DNA of 13,552 nucleotides from Desulfotignum sp. (GCA_021737445.1 JAIPDY010000073.1:1-13552), one strand, 5' to 3'. Positions 1-7,920 are shown, numbered from the stretch's first letter. Program-made: numbers and translations. Notes: a model not told the origin generated them from the sequence alone.

Positions 1-321
1 AAAAGCCGAAAGCCTGTCCAGTACAAGGTTCAAAAAGGGGACAGCCTGTGGGTCATTGCCAGAAAATTTTCCACAACCACCAAACAGATCATGGCCGGCA
101 ACCAGCTGAAAACCACCACCCTTTATGCGGGTCAAACCCTCACCATCACCCCGTTCCAACAGTCTTCCGCCGGCACTGCAGGTATTTATCGGGTTAAATC
201 GGGTGACAATCCGTTCTTGATTGCAAAAAAGCACAACATGAGTTTAAATCGGCTCCTGGCACTGAACCACCTGAGCAAAAAAAGCAAGATTTTTCCAGGT
301 CAAAAGCTGATCGTAGAATAA
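1..321 (+). CDS. LysM-repeat cell-wall protein, C-terminal end (5' truncated by window)
   Basis: The reading frame is open from base 1, so only the last 106 residues are present and the true start lies upstream. Two LysM domains are visible. The first spans about residues 8-51 (begins YKVQKGDSLWVIARKF, ends YAGQTLTI). The second spans about residues 62-106 (begins YRVKSGDNPFLIAKKHNM, ends FPGQKLIVE). A short Ser/Gly/Thr linker joins them. LysM binds the N-acetylglucosamine of peptidoglycan, so the protein probably acts in the envelope. Tandem C-terminal LysM repeats are typical of MltD-type membrane-bound lytic transglycosylases and of LysM peptidases such as NlpD; the catalytic part is outside the window, so I cannot choose. 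The stop codon is 10 nt before the tRNA, which suggests shared transcription. Confidence 0.88.
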   Translation, partial: KSRKPVQYKVQKGDSLWVIARKFSTTTKQIMAGNQLKTTTLYAGQTLTITPFQQSSAGTAGIYRVKSGDNPFLIAKKHNMSLNRLLALNHLSKKSKIFPGQKLIVE

Positions 322-331
322 CAACCCATGC

Positions 332-406
332 GCCCCCGTAGCTCAGTGGATAGAGCATTGGATTCCTAATCCATGTGCGCAGGTTCGATTCCTGCCGGGG
401 GCACCA
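332..406 (+). tRNA. tRNA-Arg (anticodon CCT)
   Basis: A complete cloverleaf can be folded. The acceptor stem is GCCCCCG (332-338) with CGGGGGC (396-402), followed by discriminator A403 and an encoded CCA (404-406). The D stem is GCTC (341-344) with GAGC (353-356). The anticodon loop is TTCCTAA (363-369) with anticodon CCT at 365-367, reading AGG (Arg). The T stem is GCAGG (379-383) with CCTGC (391-395) around TTCGATT. The outermost anticodon-stem pair (358/374) is a T-T mismatch and the variable loop has only 4 nt. The gene sits between the LysM gene and the U32 gene with gaps of 10 and 21 nt, so it may be processed from a mixed tRNA-mRNA transcript. Confidence 0.96.
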
Positions 407-427
407 CAGCCAACGGCCATACCTCAC

Positions 428-1678
428 ATGCCAGAGACCGATACAATATCTGACTGCCGTCGTCAGGCTCCCAAAAAGCCTGAACTGCTTGCGCCTGCCG
501 GAAATTTTGAAAAACTCGAAATTGCCATCCGTTATGGTGCAGACGCGGTTTATCTGGCAGGCAAGGATTTCAGCCTCAGAAATTTTTCCGGCAATTTTAC
601 AGATGATCAGCTGGCCCGGGCTGTGGCACTGGCCCATTCCTGCAATACCAAAGTGTATGTGGCATGCAACATCTATTCGCGCAATGAGGAACAAAAGGGT
701 ATTACAGCTTTTCTTGAGACCATCGGCAAAATCCATCCGGATGCGGTTATTGTATCTGATCCAGGCATTATCCTGCTGGCCCGCAAAATCATCCCCCATG
801 TTGATATCCACCTGAGCACCCAGGCCAACACCACCAGTTGCAGCAGTGCTCTTTTCTGGCAATCCCTGGGTATCAAGCGGGTCAATCTTGCCAGAGAGCT
901 TTCGCTGAAAGAAATTTTTTACATCACCGGAAACACAAACATTGAAACGGAAATATTTGTTCATGGGGCCATGTGCATCTCCTATTCCGGACGGTGTCTG
1001 TTGAGCACTTTTTTGACCAACCGGGACAGCAACCGGGGTTTGTGCAGTCATCCGTGCCGGTGGCGGTATGCACTCACGGAAGAACTGCGGCCTCATGAAT
1101 TTTATCCTGTGGCTGAAGACTCCAGAGGAACCTATCTGTTTAATTCAAAAGACCTGTGCATGATCGGACATATTCCTGAGCTGATCCAATGCAAGGTTAC
1201 CTCCCTTAAAATCGAAGGACGTATGAAAGGTGTCCATTACCTGGCGGCTGTGGTCAAGACATACCGTGATGCCATTGATACTTACATGGCTGCCCCAAAA
1301 AATTACACCATGAACCCCCAATGGCTGGATGAACTTTCCAGAATTTATCACAGAGAATACAGTACCGGATTTTTTTTTAACACGCCGGAGACCGGGTCTC
1401 CCAATTACAAAAATACCCACCAGGGCCAGATTCACAGCTATATCGGAACGATACTGGAATCGCTGGATGACGGCTGTCACCTGGTGGATATCAGAAACAA
1501 AATCTGCCTGACAGACCAGGTATATGTCCTGTCTCCTTTGGCTCCCACCAGAAAATCAGCTGTCAGGGCTTTATACAGCCCTGAAGGAAAACCCCTTGAA
1601 CAGGCGCAGCCAAATACCCGGGCCATATTAAAACTGGCACACCAGTGTTTTGTCCATGATATTGTGTGTAAAATATGA
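428..1678 (+). CDS. trhP: U32 family protein, YegQ/TrhP-like (tRNA uridine hydroxylation)
   Basis: A 416-residue protein of the family historically called peptidase U32. The family signature is present as EIFVHGAMCISYSGRCLLS (about residues 175-193). Cysteines C183, C190, C206 and C210 match the four cysteines thought to bind an Fe-S cluster in this family. From memory, SDPGIILLARK and the IHLSTQAN stretch closely resemble E. coli YegQ (TrhP). TrhP works in prephenate-dependent 5-hydroxylation of U34 in some tRNAs, so an RNA-modifying role is more likely than proteolysis. Length is slightly below E. coli YegQ (about 450). The start is the first ATG after the tRNA; I see no clear Shine-Dalgarno in the 21-nt leader, and an N-terminal extension of about 15 residues precedes the conserved KPELLAPAG. 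A run of nine T (1370-1378) encodes FFF. The paralogue could also be another U32 type, so the symbol is tentative. Confidence 0.85.
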   Translation: MPETDTISDCRRQAPKKPELLAPAGNFEKLEIAIRYGADAVYLAGKDFSLRNFSGNFTDDQLARAVALAHSCNTKVYVACNIYSRNEEQKGITAFLETIGKIHPDAVIVSDPGIILLARKIIPHVDIHLSTQANTTSCSSALFWQSLGIKRVNLARELSLKEIFYITGNTNIETEIFVHGAMCISYSGRCLLSTFLTNRDSNRGLCSHPCRWRYALTEELRPHEFYPVAEDSRGTYLFNSKDLCMIGHIPELIQCKVTSLKIEGRMKGVHYLAAVVKTYRDAIDTYMAAPKNYTMNPQWLDELSRIYHREYSTGFFFNTPETGSPNYKNTHQGQIHSYIGTILESLDDGCHLVDIRNKICLTDQVYVLSPLAPTRKSAVRALYSPEGKPLEQAQPNTRAILKLAHQCFVHDIVCKI

Positions 1679-1706
1679 CATCTGCCAATTTTTTTAGGAT
1701 AGTATG

Positions 1707-2162
1707 ATGATACGCAAAGCCATACTGGATGATGTGAATACCATCCACGCTTTACTCCAGCTTTACAATAAGCGGGGGGAATTACTGGCCCGGCCGTTGA
1801 GCAAGCTGTATGACCATTTAAGGGATTTCTGGGTATTTGAAGATCAGAACACTTGTCAGGTCACAGGGTGCTGCGCCCTTCAGTTCTGCTGGGAAGACCT
1901 GGCTGAAATCCGGTCTTTGGCCGTGAATCCTGAACACACAGGCAAAGGTATCGGGACCCTGCTCACTGAACGGGCCATTCAGGAGGCATTTTATTTCAAA
2001 ATTAAAGATTTATTCACCCTGACTTACCGGCCCAGCTTTTTTCAGCGGTTCGGATTCACTGTGATTGACAAGAACGATCTTCCCATAAAAGTATGGTCTG
2101 ACTGCATCGGCTGCGTAAGTTTTCCCAACTGCGATGAAACCGCCATGCTCAAAAAACTTTGA
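1707..2162 (+). CDS. short ArgA-like GNAT N-acetyltransferase
   Basis: A 151-residue single-domain GNAT enzyme. The acetyl-CoA loop is visible as HTGKGIG (about residues 77-83 from this start), preceded by the beta-4 strand motif EIRSLAVNP. The features CWEDLAEIRSLAV, the TYRPSFFQRFGF stretch and a C-terminal cysteine cluster (SDCIGCVSFPNCDE, pattern C-x2-C-x5-C) fit the short stand-alone N-acetylglutamate synthase-like family. Such proteins lack the amino-acid-kinase domain of classical ArgA and can catalyse acetyl-CoA + glutamate to N-acetylglutamate, the first step of arginine synthesis; the substrate here is inferred. Two ATGs are in tandem (1704 and 1707). An AGGA at 1696-1699 is 7 nt from the second and 4 nt from the first, so I chose 1707. 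It follows the U32 gene by about 28 nt on the same strand, probably the same transcript. Confidence 0.85.
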   Translation: MIRKAILDDVNTIHALLQLYNKRGELLARPLSKLYDHLRDFWVFEDQNTCQVTGCCALQFCWEDLAEIRSLAVNPEHTGKGIGTLLTERAIQEAFYFKIKDLFTLTYRPSFFQRFGFTVIDKNDLPIKVWSDCIGCVSFPNCDETAMLKKL

Positions 2163-2186
2163 AAACACACGGCCGGGCGGGATGAA

Positions 2187-3251
2187 TCAATCAGAGGTGT
2201 AAATCATTTTAAATGGGATAGGGGCCCGGTGCAGCACTGAAGGCTTCGGCAGGATATGCTCTTGAGCCACTGTGAGCCAGTTGGCATCCGGCTTGACCTC
2301 CCTGAGCCTTCCGCCCTCCGAAGGCAGTGCATGGGAGGTGTAATCGTACCGGACGTTTAATATGCACACAACGCTTTTGCGGTAGCGGGCCACCACATAG
2401 TTTTTGCCAAAACTGTTCCGGGACATATTTCCCAGTTCAGCCAACGATTTTATCTTGTCTTCAGGCACTTTCACCAGAACCGCCTTGGATACCCCTTTTT
2501 CATCAATGCGCAGCAGATTTCTGGATTCACTGGAAGACACATACACAGTGGTGATGCCGTCCAGTTGTCTGAAATACTGTGCCGCCACAATGGCGGCGGT
2601 ACGCCTGCCCCCTGACATCACCGGAACCCCGTAATATTCAAACAGTTTCTTCTGAAGGTCCTCGGCATATTTATCCCCTTTTTCATACAGATCCTTGGAG
2701 ATATACCGCAGGTCTTTGGCCAGATCCTCTGATGCTTCAGCAATGGGCCAGTCCACCCGGACATGAAAATGGGTCAGGGCATACTGAACACGGGTCTGAC
2801 GGCTGCGCTGGATCAGCAGGGCATAATCCACAGGCAGAAGCGACCTGAGCAGGGCAAAAAACTGGTCGGTTTCAAAATATTTGATGTTCCGGTTGAAATT
2901 CTCCACATTGGGAAAATATTTATGGCGCAGCAGGTTGGTTTTGGTGGTTTTGTTGGCATCAAAATACCGGATATATTTTTTGTGCTTGTCATCAACAGCA
3001 TCTTCACAGAATATGATCAAAAAAGAGTTCTGGGCATCAAATTCAATGGAGGGAATTCTGGCCCTGGGTTTGAGTTCCCGCAGTTCCACAAACGGATAAG
3101 GGGTTTTCATGCGCAGAAAATTATTATAAGATCCCACCAGAGAATAGCCAATGACAAACTGATCCAGTTCATCCCGCAGTACTTCATAATAGGATCTTCT
3201 CAACCGGTCTTCCCTGCTCAGGCATTCTCTTTTCTTACAAAACGCAACCAT
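2187..3251 (-). CDS. conserved-type hypothetical protein, function unknown
   Basis: I do not recognise this 354-residue protein. It looks soluble: no signal peptide and no membrane segment. It is rich in charged and aromatic residues, with a basic cysteine-containing N-terminus (MVAFCKKRECLS). A mid-protein charged helical stretch (around DLAKDLRYISKDLYEKGDKY) is followed by GVPVMSGGRRTAAIVAAQYF and VYVSSSESRNLLRI. The open frame extends upstream to 3374 but that overlaps pgk. The start was chosen because GGAGG (complement of 3256-3260) lies 4 nt before the ATG at 3251; a tandem ATG at 3254 would be only 1 nt away. The gene begins about 20 nt after the pgk stop, so it is likely the last gene of the gyrA-radC-pgk unit. 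It converges on the GNAT gene with a 24-bp gap and no obvious terminator. Confidence 0.75.
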   Translation of the reverse strand: MVAFCKKRECLSREDRLRRSYYEVLRDELDQFVIGYSLVGSYNNFLRMKTPYPFVELRELKPRARIPSIEFDAQNSFLIIFCEDAVDDKHKKYIRYFDANKTTKTNLLRHKYFPNVENFNRNIKYFETDQFFALLRSLLPVDYALLIQRSRQTRVQYALTHFHVRVDWPIAEASEDLAKDLRYISKDLYEKGDKYAEDLQKKLFEYYGVPVMSGGRRTAAIVAAQYFRQLDGITTVYVSSSESRNLLRIDEKGVSKAVLVKVPEDKIKSLAELGNMSRNSFGKNYVVARYRKSVVCILNVRYDYTSHALPSEGGRLREVKPDANWLTVAQEHILPKPSVLHRAPIPFKMIYTSD

Positions 3252-3271
3252 CATCCCTCCCTTTAATTGGG

Positions 3272-4447
3272 TTAGCCCAGGGCGGTGACCCCCGGCAGCT
3301 GCTTTCCTTCCATCAAGTGTAAAAAGGCACCGCCGCCTGTGGACACATAGGAAACCTGATCCACAACACCGCACTTTTTGGCTGCCAGCCCGGTATCGCC
3401 GCCGCTCACCACACTGAAGGCATCGGCACCGGCAATGGCCCGGGCAACCGCACAGGTGCCTGCCATAAATGGTGGCATCTCAAACACCCCCATGGGACCG
3501 TTCCACACAATGGTCTTTGCTCCGGCCACGGCCTGACTGAACTGTTCAATGGTCTTGGGGCCGATATCCATGGCCATCCACCCATCTGGAACAGCATCCA
3601 GGGCAACGGTCTTTTTCTTAGCAGTTTGCGCAAATGCATCAGCAACGATCAAATCCTGGGGCAGCATCAAATGGACACCCTTTTCCGTGGCTTTTTGAAG
3701 AATTTTGCCTGCCGTATTCGTCAGATCGTTTTCCACCAGAGAATCTTTGGTATCAATCCCCCTGCTGAGCAGAAAAGTATTGGCCATGGCCCCGCCGATG
3801 AGTATCTGATCCACCAGATTGATCAGGTTTTCCAGGGCCACCAGCTTGCTTGACACTTTGGCACCCCCGATCACTGCCATCAGAGGTCTTTTGGGATTTT
3901 TAAATGCATCAGCATATGCATTCATCTCTTTTTCAAGCAGAAATCCGGCCACTGCTACCGGTACATGGGCAACCATGCCGGTAACCGATGCCTGATCCCG
4001 GTGGGATACGGCAAAGGCATTGTTTACATATACATCACACAGCCTGGCCAGTTCTTTGGCAAACCCGGCATCATTGGATTTTTCCTGGTCATGGAAACGC
4101 AGGTTTTCCAGCATCAGGATATCACCGTTTTGCATTTTTCCCACCTGGCTCTGAACAGCTTTACCGATGCAGTCTTTGGCAAACAACACCGGCTGTCCCA
4201 GAAGCTCAGACAGATGCCCGGCCACCGGGGCCAGGCTGAGCCGTTCATCATACCCGGCCCCGGGCCGGCCCAAATGGGATGCCAGGATAATTTTGGCCTG
4301 CCGCTCCTTCAGATGGTGGATCAAATCCAGGGTCTGCCGTATCCTGTTGTCATCGGTGATACGGCCATGCGCATCCATGGGCAGGTTGTAGTCCACACGA
4401 ACAAACACCTGTTTGCCCTCAACCTTTACATCCCTGACTGATTTCAT
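3272..4447 (-). CDS. pgk: phosphoglycerate kinase
   Basis: Catalyses 1,3-bisphosphoglycerate + ADP to 3-phosphoglycerate + ATP in cytosolic glycolysis, reversible for gluconeogenesis. The protein is 391 residues, normal for bacterial Pgk. Visible motifs: RVDYN (17-21) and SHLGRP (57-62) for 3-phosphoglycerate binding, LENLRF (113-118), SHRDQAS (148-154), GGAKVSSK (194-201) and WNGPMGVFE (315-323) for nucleotide binding, SGGDT (348-352), and the C-terminal STGGGAFLHLMEGKQLPGV. The start is firm: GGAGGAG (complement of 4451-4457) sits just upstream, and the stop codon of the 94-residue gene directly abuts this ATG, suggesting translational coupling. Its neighbours are gyrA and radC rather than the usual glycolytic partners gap or tpiA. 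Confidence 0.97.
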   Translation of the reverse strand: MKSVRDVKVEGKQVFVRVDYNLPMDAHGRITDDNRIRQTLDLIHHLKERQAKIILASHLGRPGAGYDERLSLAPVAGHLSELLGQPVLFAKDCIGKAVQSQVGKMQNGDILMLENLRFHDQEKSNDAGFAKELARLCDVYVNNAFAVSHRDQASVTGMVAHVPVAVAGFLLEKEMNAYADAFKNPKRPLMAVIGGAKVSSKLVALENLINLVDQILIGGAMANTFLLSRGIDTKDSLVENDLTNTAGKILQKATEKGVHLMLPQDLIVADAFAQTAKKKTVALDAVPDGWMAMDIGPKTIEQFSQAVAGAKTIVWNGPMGVFEMPPFMAGTCAVARAIAGADAFSVVSGGDTGLAAKKCGVVDQVSYVSTGGGAFLHLMEGKQLPGVTALG

Positions 4448-4732
4448 TTACTCCTCCTTTTTTTCCCTGATCCGGATTCGCCGGTGTACCTGTTTTTTCC
4501 TGGACCAGCGTTCAAAAAAGTTCATTATCCCGGCCTGCTCACTGCGGTCAATCAATTCCTCTTCCACTTTGACCCCGTCTTTGGTGGCCATGGCATGACG
4601 CAGGCACCGGGTTTTTACCGGGCAATGGTAAAAACAGTCTTCCGGTGTACGTCTCAACCCGTTTTCCTGCATGGGAAACACTTTCTCAAGGTTACCAAAA
4701 CATGGTGGCTGTTTATCATTTTCCGGTGTCAT
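4448..4732 (-). CDS. small four-cysteine protein, function unknown
   Basis: A 94-residue protein without a named family that I can assign. It has cysteines C11, C33, C37 and C43 (pattern C-x21-C-x3-C-x5-C) in CFGNLEKVFP and CFYHCPVKTRCLRHAM, which could bind a metal or an Fe-S cluster. The C-terminal third is strongly basic (NFFERWSRKK then RRIRIREKKEE), which suggests nucleic-acid contact; both ideas are inference. Its start overlaps the 3' end of radC by 17 bp and its stop abuts the pgk start, so it is locked in the operon by translational coupling. The only upstream SD-like element (AAGGAA, complement of about 4749-4754) is too far from the ATG to be convincing. The codons at its 3' end double as the pgk ribosome-binding site. 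Confidence 0.75.
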   Translation of the reverse strand: MTPENDKQPPCFGNLEKVFPMQENGLRRTPEDCFYHCPVKTRCLRHAMATKDGVKVEEELIDRSEQAGIMNFFERWSRKKQVHRRIRIREKKEE

Positions 4733-5462
4733 CAGCTAATTTAAATTCCTTTTGAAATTGTGCGATCAGGCCCTGGGCAGCAAAACTGTAAACCCCCTGA
4801 CTGCCCACAATCAAGTGCTCATGGACGGTGATGCCCACAAACCCCAGGGCAAACAATAATTTTCGGGTAATATCCTTGTCACTGGCCGAAGGTGTTACAT
4901 CCCCGGATGGATGATTATGGGCAAAAATTACAGCTGCTGCCTGATACCCAAGTGCTTTGATAACAACTTCCCTGGGGTAGACCGCACTGGCGGTCAGACT
5001 GCCGGAAAACAGAATTTCCGATGCCAGGACCCTGTTTTTGGCATCCAGAAAAACCCCGGCAAAATGTTCTCTGCCCTTGAACCCGATAGTATGGTTCAGA
5101 TAGTTCAGCAGATCATCCGGATTGTTTACCACATTTCTTTCAAAAATTTTTGCCGCCAGATAACGGTCTGCCACCGCTTTAATCAGACGGATGCCCAGGC
5201 TGTTAACAGGACCGACTCCCGGCACACGGCACAGGTCGGTTACATCAGCTTCCAGCACCGCCTGAAAACTTTTAAATTGTCCTAACAGATCCTTGGCTGT
5301 CTGTTTGCAGTCTTTTCTGGGGGTGTTCAAAGACAGCAACAGCTCAAGCACCTCATAATCATGGAACCCGGAAAGTCCTCCGGCAAAAAACCGGTCCCGC
5401 AATCTTTTGCGGTGTCCTTCACCTTTATGGGCCTGCTTAACGCGGGTCGTCGTCTCCGTCAT
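4716..5462 (-). CDS. radC: RadC family (JAB/MPN domain) protein
   Basis: A 248-residue RadC/UPF0758 protein. An N-terminal UPF0758 region is followed by a helix-hairpin-helix motif (about residues 74-95, with CRVPGVGP). The C-terminal JAMM/MPN domain carries E132 and the metal motif HNHPSGDVTPSASD, with H182, H184 and D195 as likely zinc ligands. The founding radC102 radiation phenotype in E. coli was reassigned to recG, so a direct repair role is unproven; RadC proteins are linked to recombination or competence in some bacteria. The frame is open to 5522, but that start would overlap gyrA by 86 bp. I chose the ATG at 5462, which overlaps the gyrA end by 26 bp. No strong SD is visible, consistent with coupling to gyrA translation. 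Confidence 0.93.
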   Translation of the reverse strand: MTETTTRVKQAHKGEGHRKRLRDRFFAGGLSGFHDYEVLELLLSLNTPRKDCKQTAKDLLGQFKSFQAVLEADVTDLCRVPGVGPVNSLGIRLIKAVADRYLAAKIFERNVVNNPDDLLNYLNHTIGFKGREHFAGVFLDAKNRVLASEILFSGSLTASAVYPREVVIKALGYQAAAVIFAHNHPSGDVTPSASDKDITRKLLFALGFVGITVHEHLIVGSQGVYSFAAQGLIAQFQKEFKLADDTGK

Positions 5463-7920
5463 CTGGCTGGATTTCTGAATCAAGGTCTTGGGCCTCTCCT
5501 TCTTCTTCAAAAAGCCGCGCAATACCGATGAGCTTTTCTCCGGACCCCAGGTTAATAAGCCTTACACCCTGGGTATTGCGGGAAATGATATTGATGCCGC
5601 TGATATCGGTGCGGATCAATTTTCCCTTATCAGTCACCATCATGAGTTCGTCATTGTCATCCACCAGGGCCAGGGAGACCATTTTGCCGTTTCGTCTGGA
5701 GGTTTTAATGGAAAAAACCCCTTTGCCTCCCCGGGTCTGGGCCCTGTACTCTTCAACTGCAGTGCGCTTGCCATAACCGTTTTCCGTTACAGTCAAAAGG
5801 GTCTGCTGGGCGCCCAGCACTTCCATTCCCACCACCTGGGAATCATCTGCAATGCGCATGCCCCGGACACCCATGGATCCCCTGGCGGTTGCCCGGACAT
5901 CTGATTCATGGAACCGGATCACCTTGCCGCCGTCTGATCCCAAAAAAACATCCATGCTGCCGTCGGTGATGCGGGCCGCAATCAGCTCATCACCCGGGGC
6001 CAGCTTCACACCGATCAACCCGCCTGTCCGGGGTCTGGAATATGCCATAAGATCGGTTTTTTTCACCCTTCCCTTGCGGGTGGCCATGACCACATACCAG
6101 TTTTCCACAAAGCTATCCACCGTGAGCAGGGTGGCAAGGGTTTCTCCCTGCTCAAACTGCAAAAGGTTGACAATGGCCTTGCCCAGGCTGGACCGGCCTG
6201 CCATGGGCAGTTCATATACCTTGGACTGATACACCTTGCCAAAATTGGTGATAAACAAGACCGTGGCATGGGTGGAGGCCACAAACAGATGTTCCACAAA
6301 ATCGTCTGTTTTGGTTCCCATGGCGGTTTTTCCCTTGCCTCCCCGGTGCTGGCTGGCATACAGGGTCACCGGATTGCGTTTGATATACCCGGACCGGGTC
6401 ACGGTTACCACCATATCTTCTTGCGCAATCAGGTCTTCTATGCTGATATCTGCCGTGCTTTCAACAATCTGTGTGCGGCGCTGATCACCAAATTCTTCGG
6501 TGAGTTCAGTGAGTTCATCTTTGATCAACCCCTTGACCACCTGCTCACTGGCCAGAATCTCCCTGAACCAGGCAATATCTTTGAGCAGGGCGCTATATTC
6601 ACTGATTATTTTTTCCTGCTCAAGACCGGTGAGCCTCTGGAGCCGCATATCCAGAATAGCCTGTGCCTGAACCGGTGTCAGATCAAAGGTGTTGATCAAT
6701 CCTGTTTTTGCTTCTTCCGGGGACCGGGACCTTCTGATCAGGGCCACCACTTCATCCAGATGATCCAGAGCGATCTTTAATCCCTCCAGAATATGGGCCC
6801 GCTCTTCAGCCTTTCTGAGATCATACCGGGTCCGCCGGATAATGACGTTTTTCCGATGCTCGATAAAATGCACCAGAATATCCTTCAGGGTGAGCAGTTC
6901 AGGCCGGTTGTTCACCACGGCCAAAAAAATAATGCCAAAAGATGTCTGAAGATTGGTATGTTTATACAGCTGATTGATCACCACTTCGGCTATCTGGTCC
7001 CGCTTGAGGCCGACAGCAATCCGCATGCCCTGGCGGTCGGATTCATCCCGGACAAAAGAGGCCCCTGTGATCACTTTTTCCCGCATGAGTTCGGCAATTT
7101 TTTCCACCAGTTTTGCCTTGTTCACCTGGTAGGGAAGTTCCGTGACCACAATGGTTTCCTGGCCGGTCTTTTTGTTTTCCTCCACTTCCACTCTGGCCCG
7201 CAGGGTAATGATTCCCCGGCCACTGCTGTAGGCCTCATAAATGCCTTTGGTGCCGTATATATGGCCCCAGGTGGGAAAATCCGGGCCCGGAATGTGATCC
7301 ATCAGGTCCCGGATCCCCATATCCGGGTTGTCGATCAGGGCCTTGAGCCCGTCCACCACTTCCCTGATATTATGGGGCGGAATGTTGGTGGTCATGCCCA
7401 CGGCTATTCCAGAGGAACCGTTCACCAGCAGTGCGGGGAACCGGGTGGGAAGAACCACCGGCTCTTCCAGGGTTTCATCATAGTTGGGAATAAAATCCAC
7501 GGTCTCTTTTTCCAGATCAGCCAGCATCTGGTGGGAGAGTTTACGCATGCGGATTTCCGTGTACCGCATGGCAGCAGGTGAATCACCGTCCACAGACCCG
7601 AAGTTGCCCTGTCCGTCCACCAGGGTATACCGCAATGAAAAATCCTGGGCCATGCGCACAATGGTGTCATACACGGCAGAATCGCCGTGCGGGTGATATT
7701 TACCGATCACATCACCCACAATGCGCGCGGATTTCTTATAGGATTTGTTCCAGTCGTTGCGCAATTGCTGCATGGCATACAATACCCGCCGGTGCACGGG
7801 TTTAAGCCCGTCACGCACATCCGGGAGCGCCCGGCCGATGATGACGCTCATGGCATACTCAAGATAGGACTGTTTCATCTCCTTCTCGATACTGGTCGGA
7901 TTGGTCTCTTTTAGGATCAT
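5437..7920 (-). CDS. gyrA: DNA gyrase subunit A
   Basis: The 827-residue breakage-reunion subunit of DNA gyrase, which with GyrB introduces negative supercoils using ATP. The catalytic tyrosine is Y120 in AAMRYTEIR. The quinolone-resistance region GDVIGKYHPHGDSAVYDTI has Ser81 and Asp85, equivalent to E. coli Ser83 and Asp87, so it carries the susceptible-type residues. The C-terminal beta-pinwheel contains the GyrA box QHRGGKG (524-530), which marks it as GyrA rather than ParC; the second position is His instead of the usual Arg or Lys. A short acidic tail ends the protein. The start is 8 nt after the AI-2E gene stop, with GGAG (complement of 7932-7935) 11 nt upstream. gyrB is not in the window. 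Confidence 0.98.
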   Translation of the reverse strand: MILKETNPTSIEKEMKQSYLEYAMSVIIGRALPDVRDGLKPVHRRVLYAMQQLRNDWNKSYKKSARIVGDVIGKYHPHGDSAVYDTIVRMAQDFSLRYTLVDGQGNFGSVDGDSPAAMRYTEIRMRKLSHQMLADLEKETVDFIPNYDETLEEPVVLPTRFPALLVNGSSGIAVGMTTNIPPHNIREVVDGLKALIDNPDMGIRDLMDHIPGPDFPTWGHIYGTKGIYEAYSSGRGIITLRARVEVEENKKTGQETIVVTELPYQVNKAKLVEKIAELMREKVITGASFVRDESDRQGMRIAVGLKRDQIAEVVINQLYKHTNLQTSFGIIFLAVVNNRPELLTLKDILVHFIEHRKNVIIRRTRYDLRKAEERAHILEGLKIALDHLDEVVALIRRSRSPEEAKTGLINTFDLTPVQAQAILDMRLQRLTGLEQEKIISEYSALLKDIAWFREILASEQVVKGLIKDELTELTEEFGDQRRTQIVESTADISIEDLIAQEDMVVTVTRSGYIKRNPVTLYASQHRGGKGKTAMGTKTDDFVEHLFVASTHATVLFITNFGKVYQSKVYELPMAGRSSLGKAIVNLLQFEQGETLATLLTVDSFVENWYVVMATRKGRVKKTDLMAYSRPRTGGLIGVKLAPGDELIAARITDGSMDVFLGSDGGKVIRFHESDVRATARGSMGVRGMRIADDSQVVGMEVLGAQQTLLTVTENGYGKRTAVEEYRAQTRGGKGVFSIKTSRRNGKMVSLALVDDNDELMMVTDKGKLIRTDISGINIISRNTQGVRLINLGSGEKLIGIARLFEEEGEAQDLDSEIQPDDGDDDPR

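Noticed and set aside
332..406. tRNA gene as an integration site for a mobile element
   Set aside because: No integrase, no repeat of the tRNA 3' end within the window, and both flanks are ordinary chromosomal genes.
194..1096. 300-codon open frame on the - strand opposite the tRNA and U32 gene
   Set aside because: It runs antisense through a tRNA and through a strongly conserved U32 protein, and its own translation shows no domain. It is a shadow frame.
6793..7581. 262-codon open frame on the + strand opposite gyrA
   Set aside because: Lies fully within the conserved gyrA coding region, with His/Gly/Phe-rich shadow composition and no recognisable motif.
5437..7920. ParC (topoisomerase IV subunit) instead of GyrA
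   Set aside because: A GyrA box (QHRGGKG) is present in the C-terminal domain and the full pinwheel domain and length fit GyrA.
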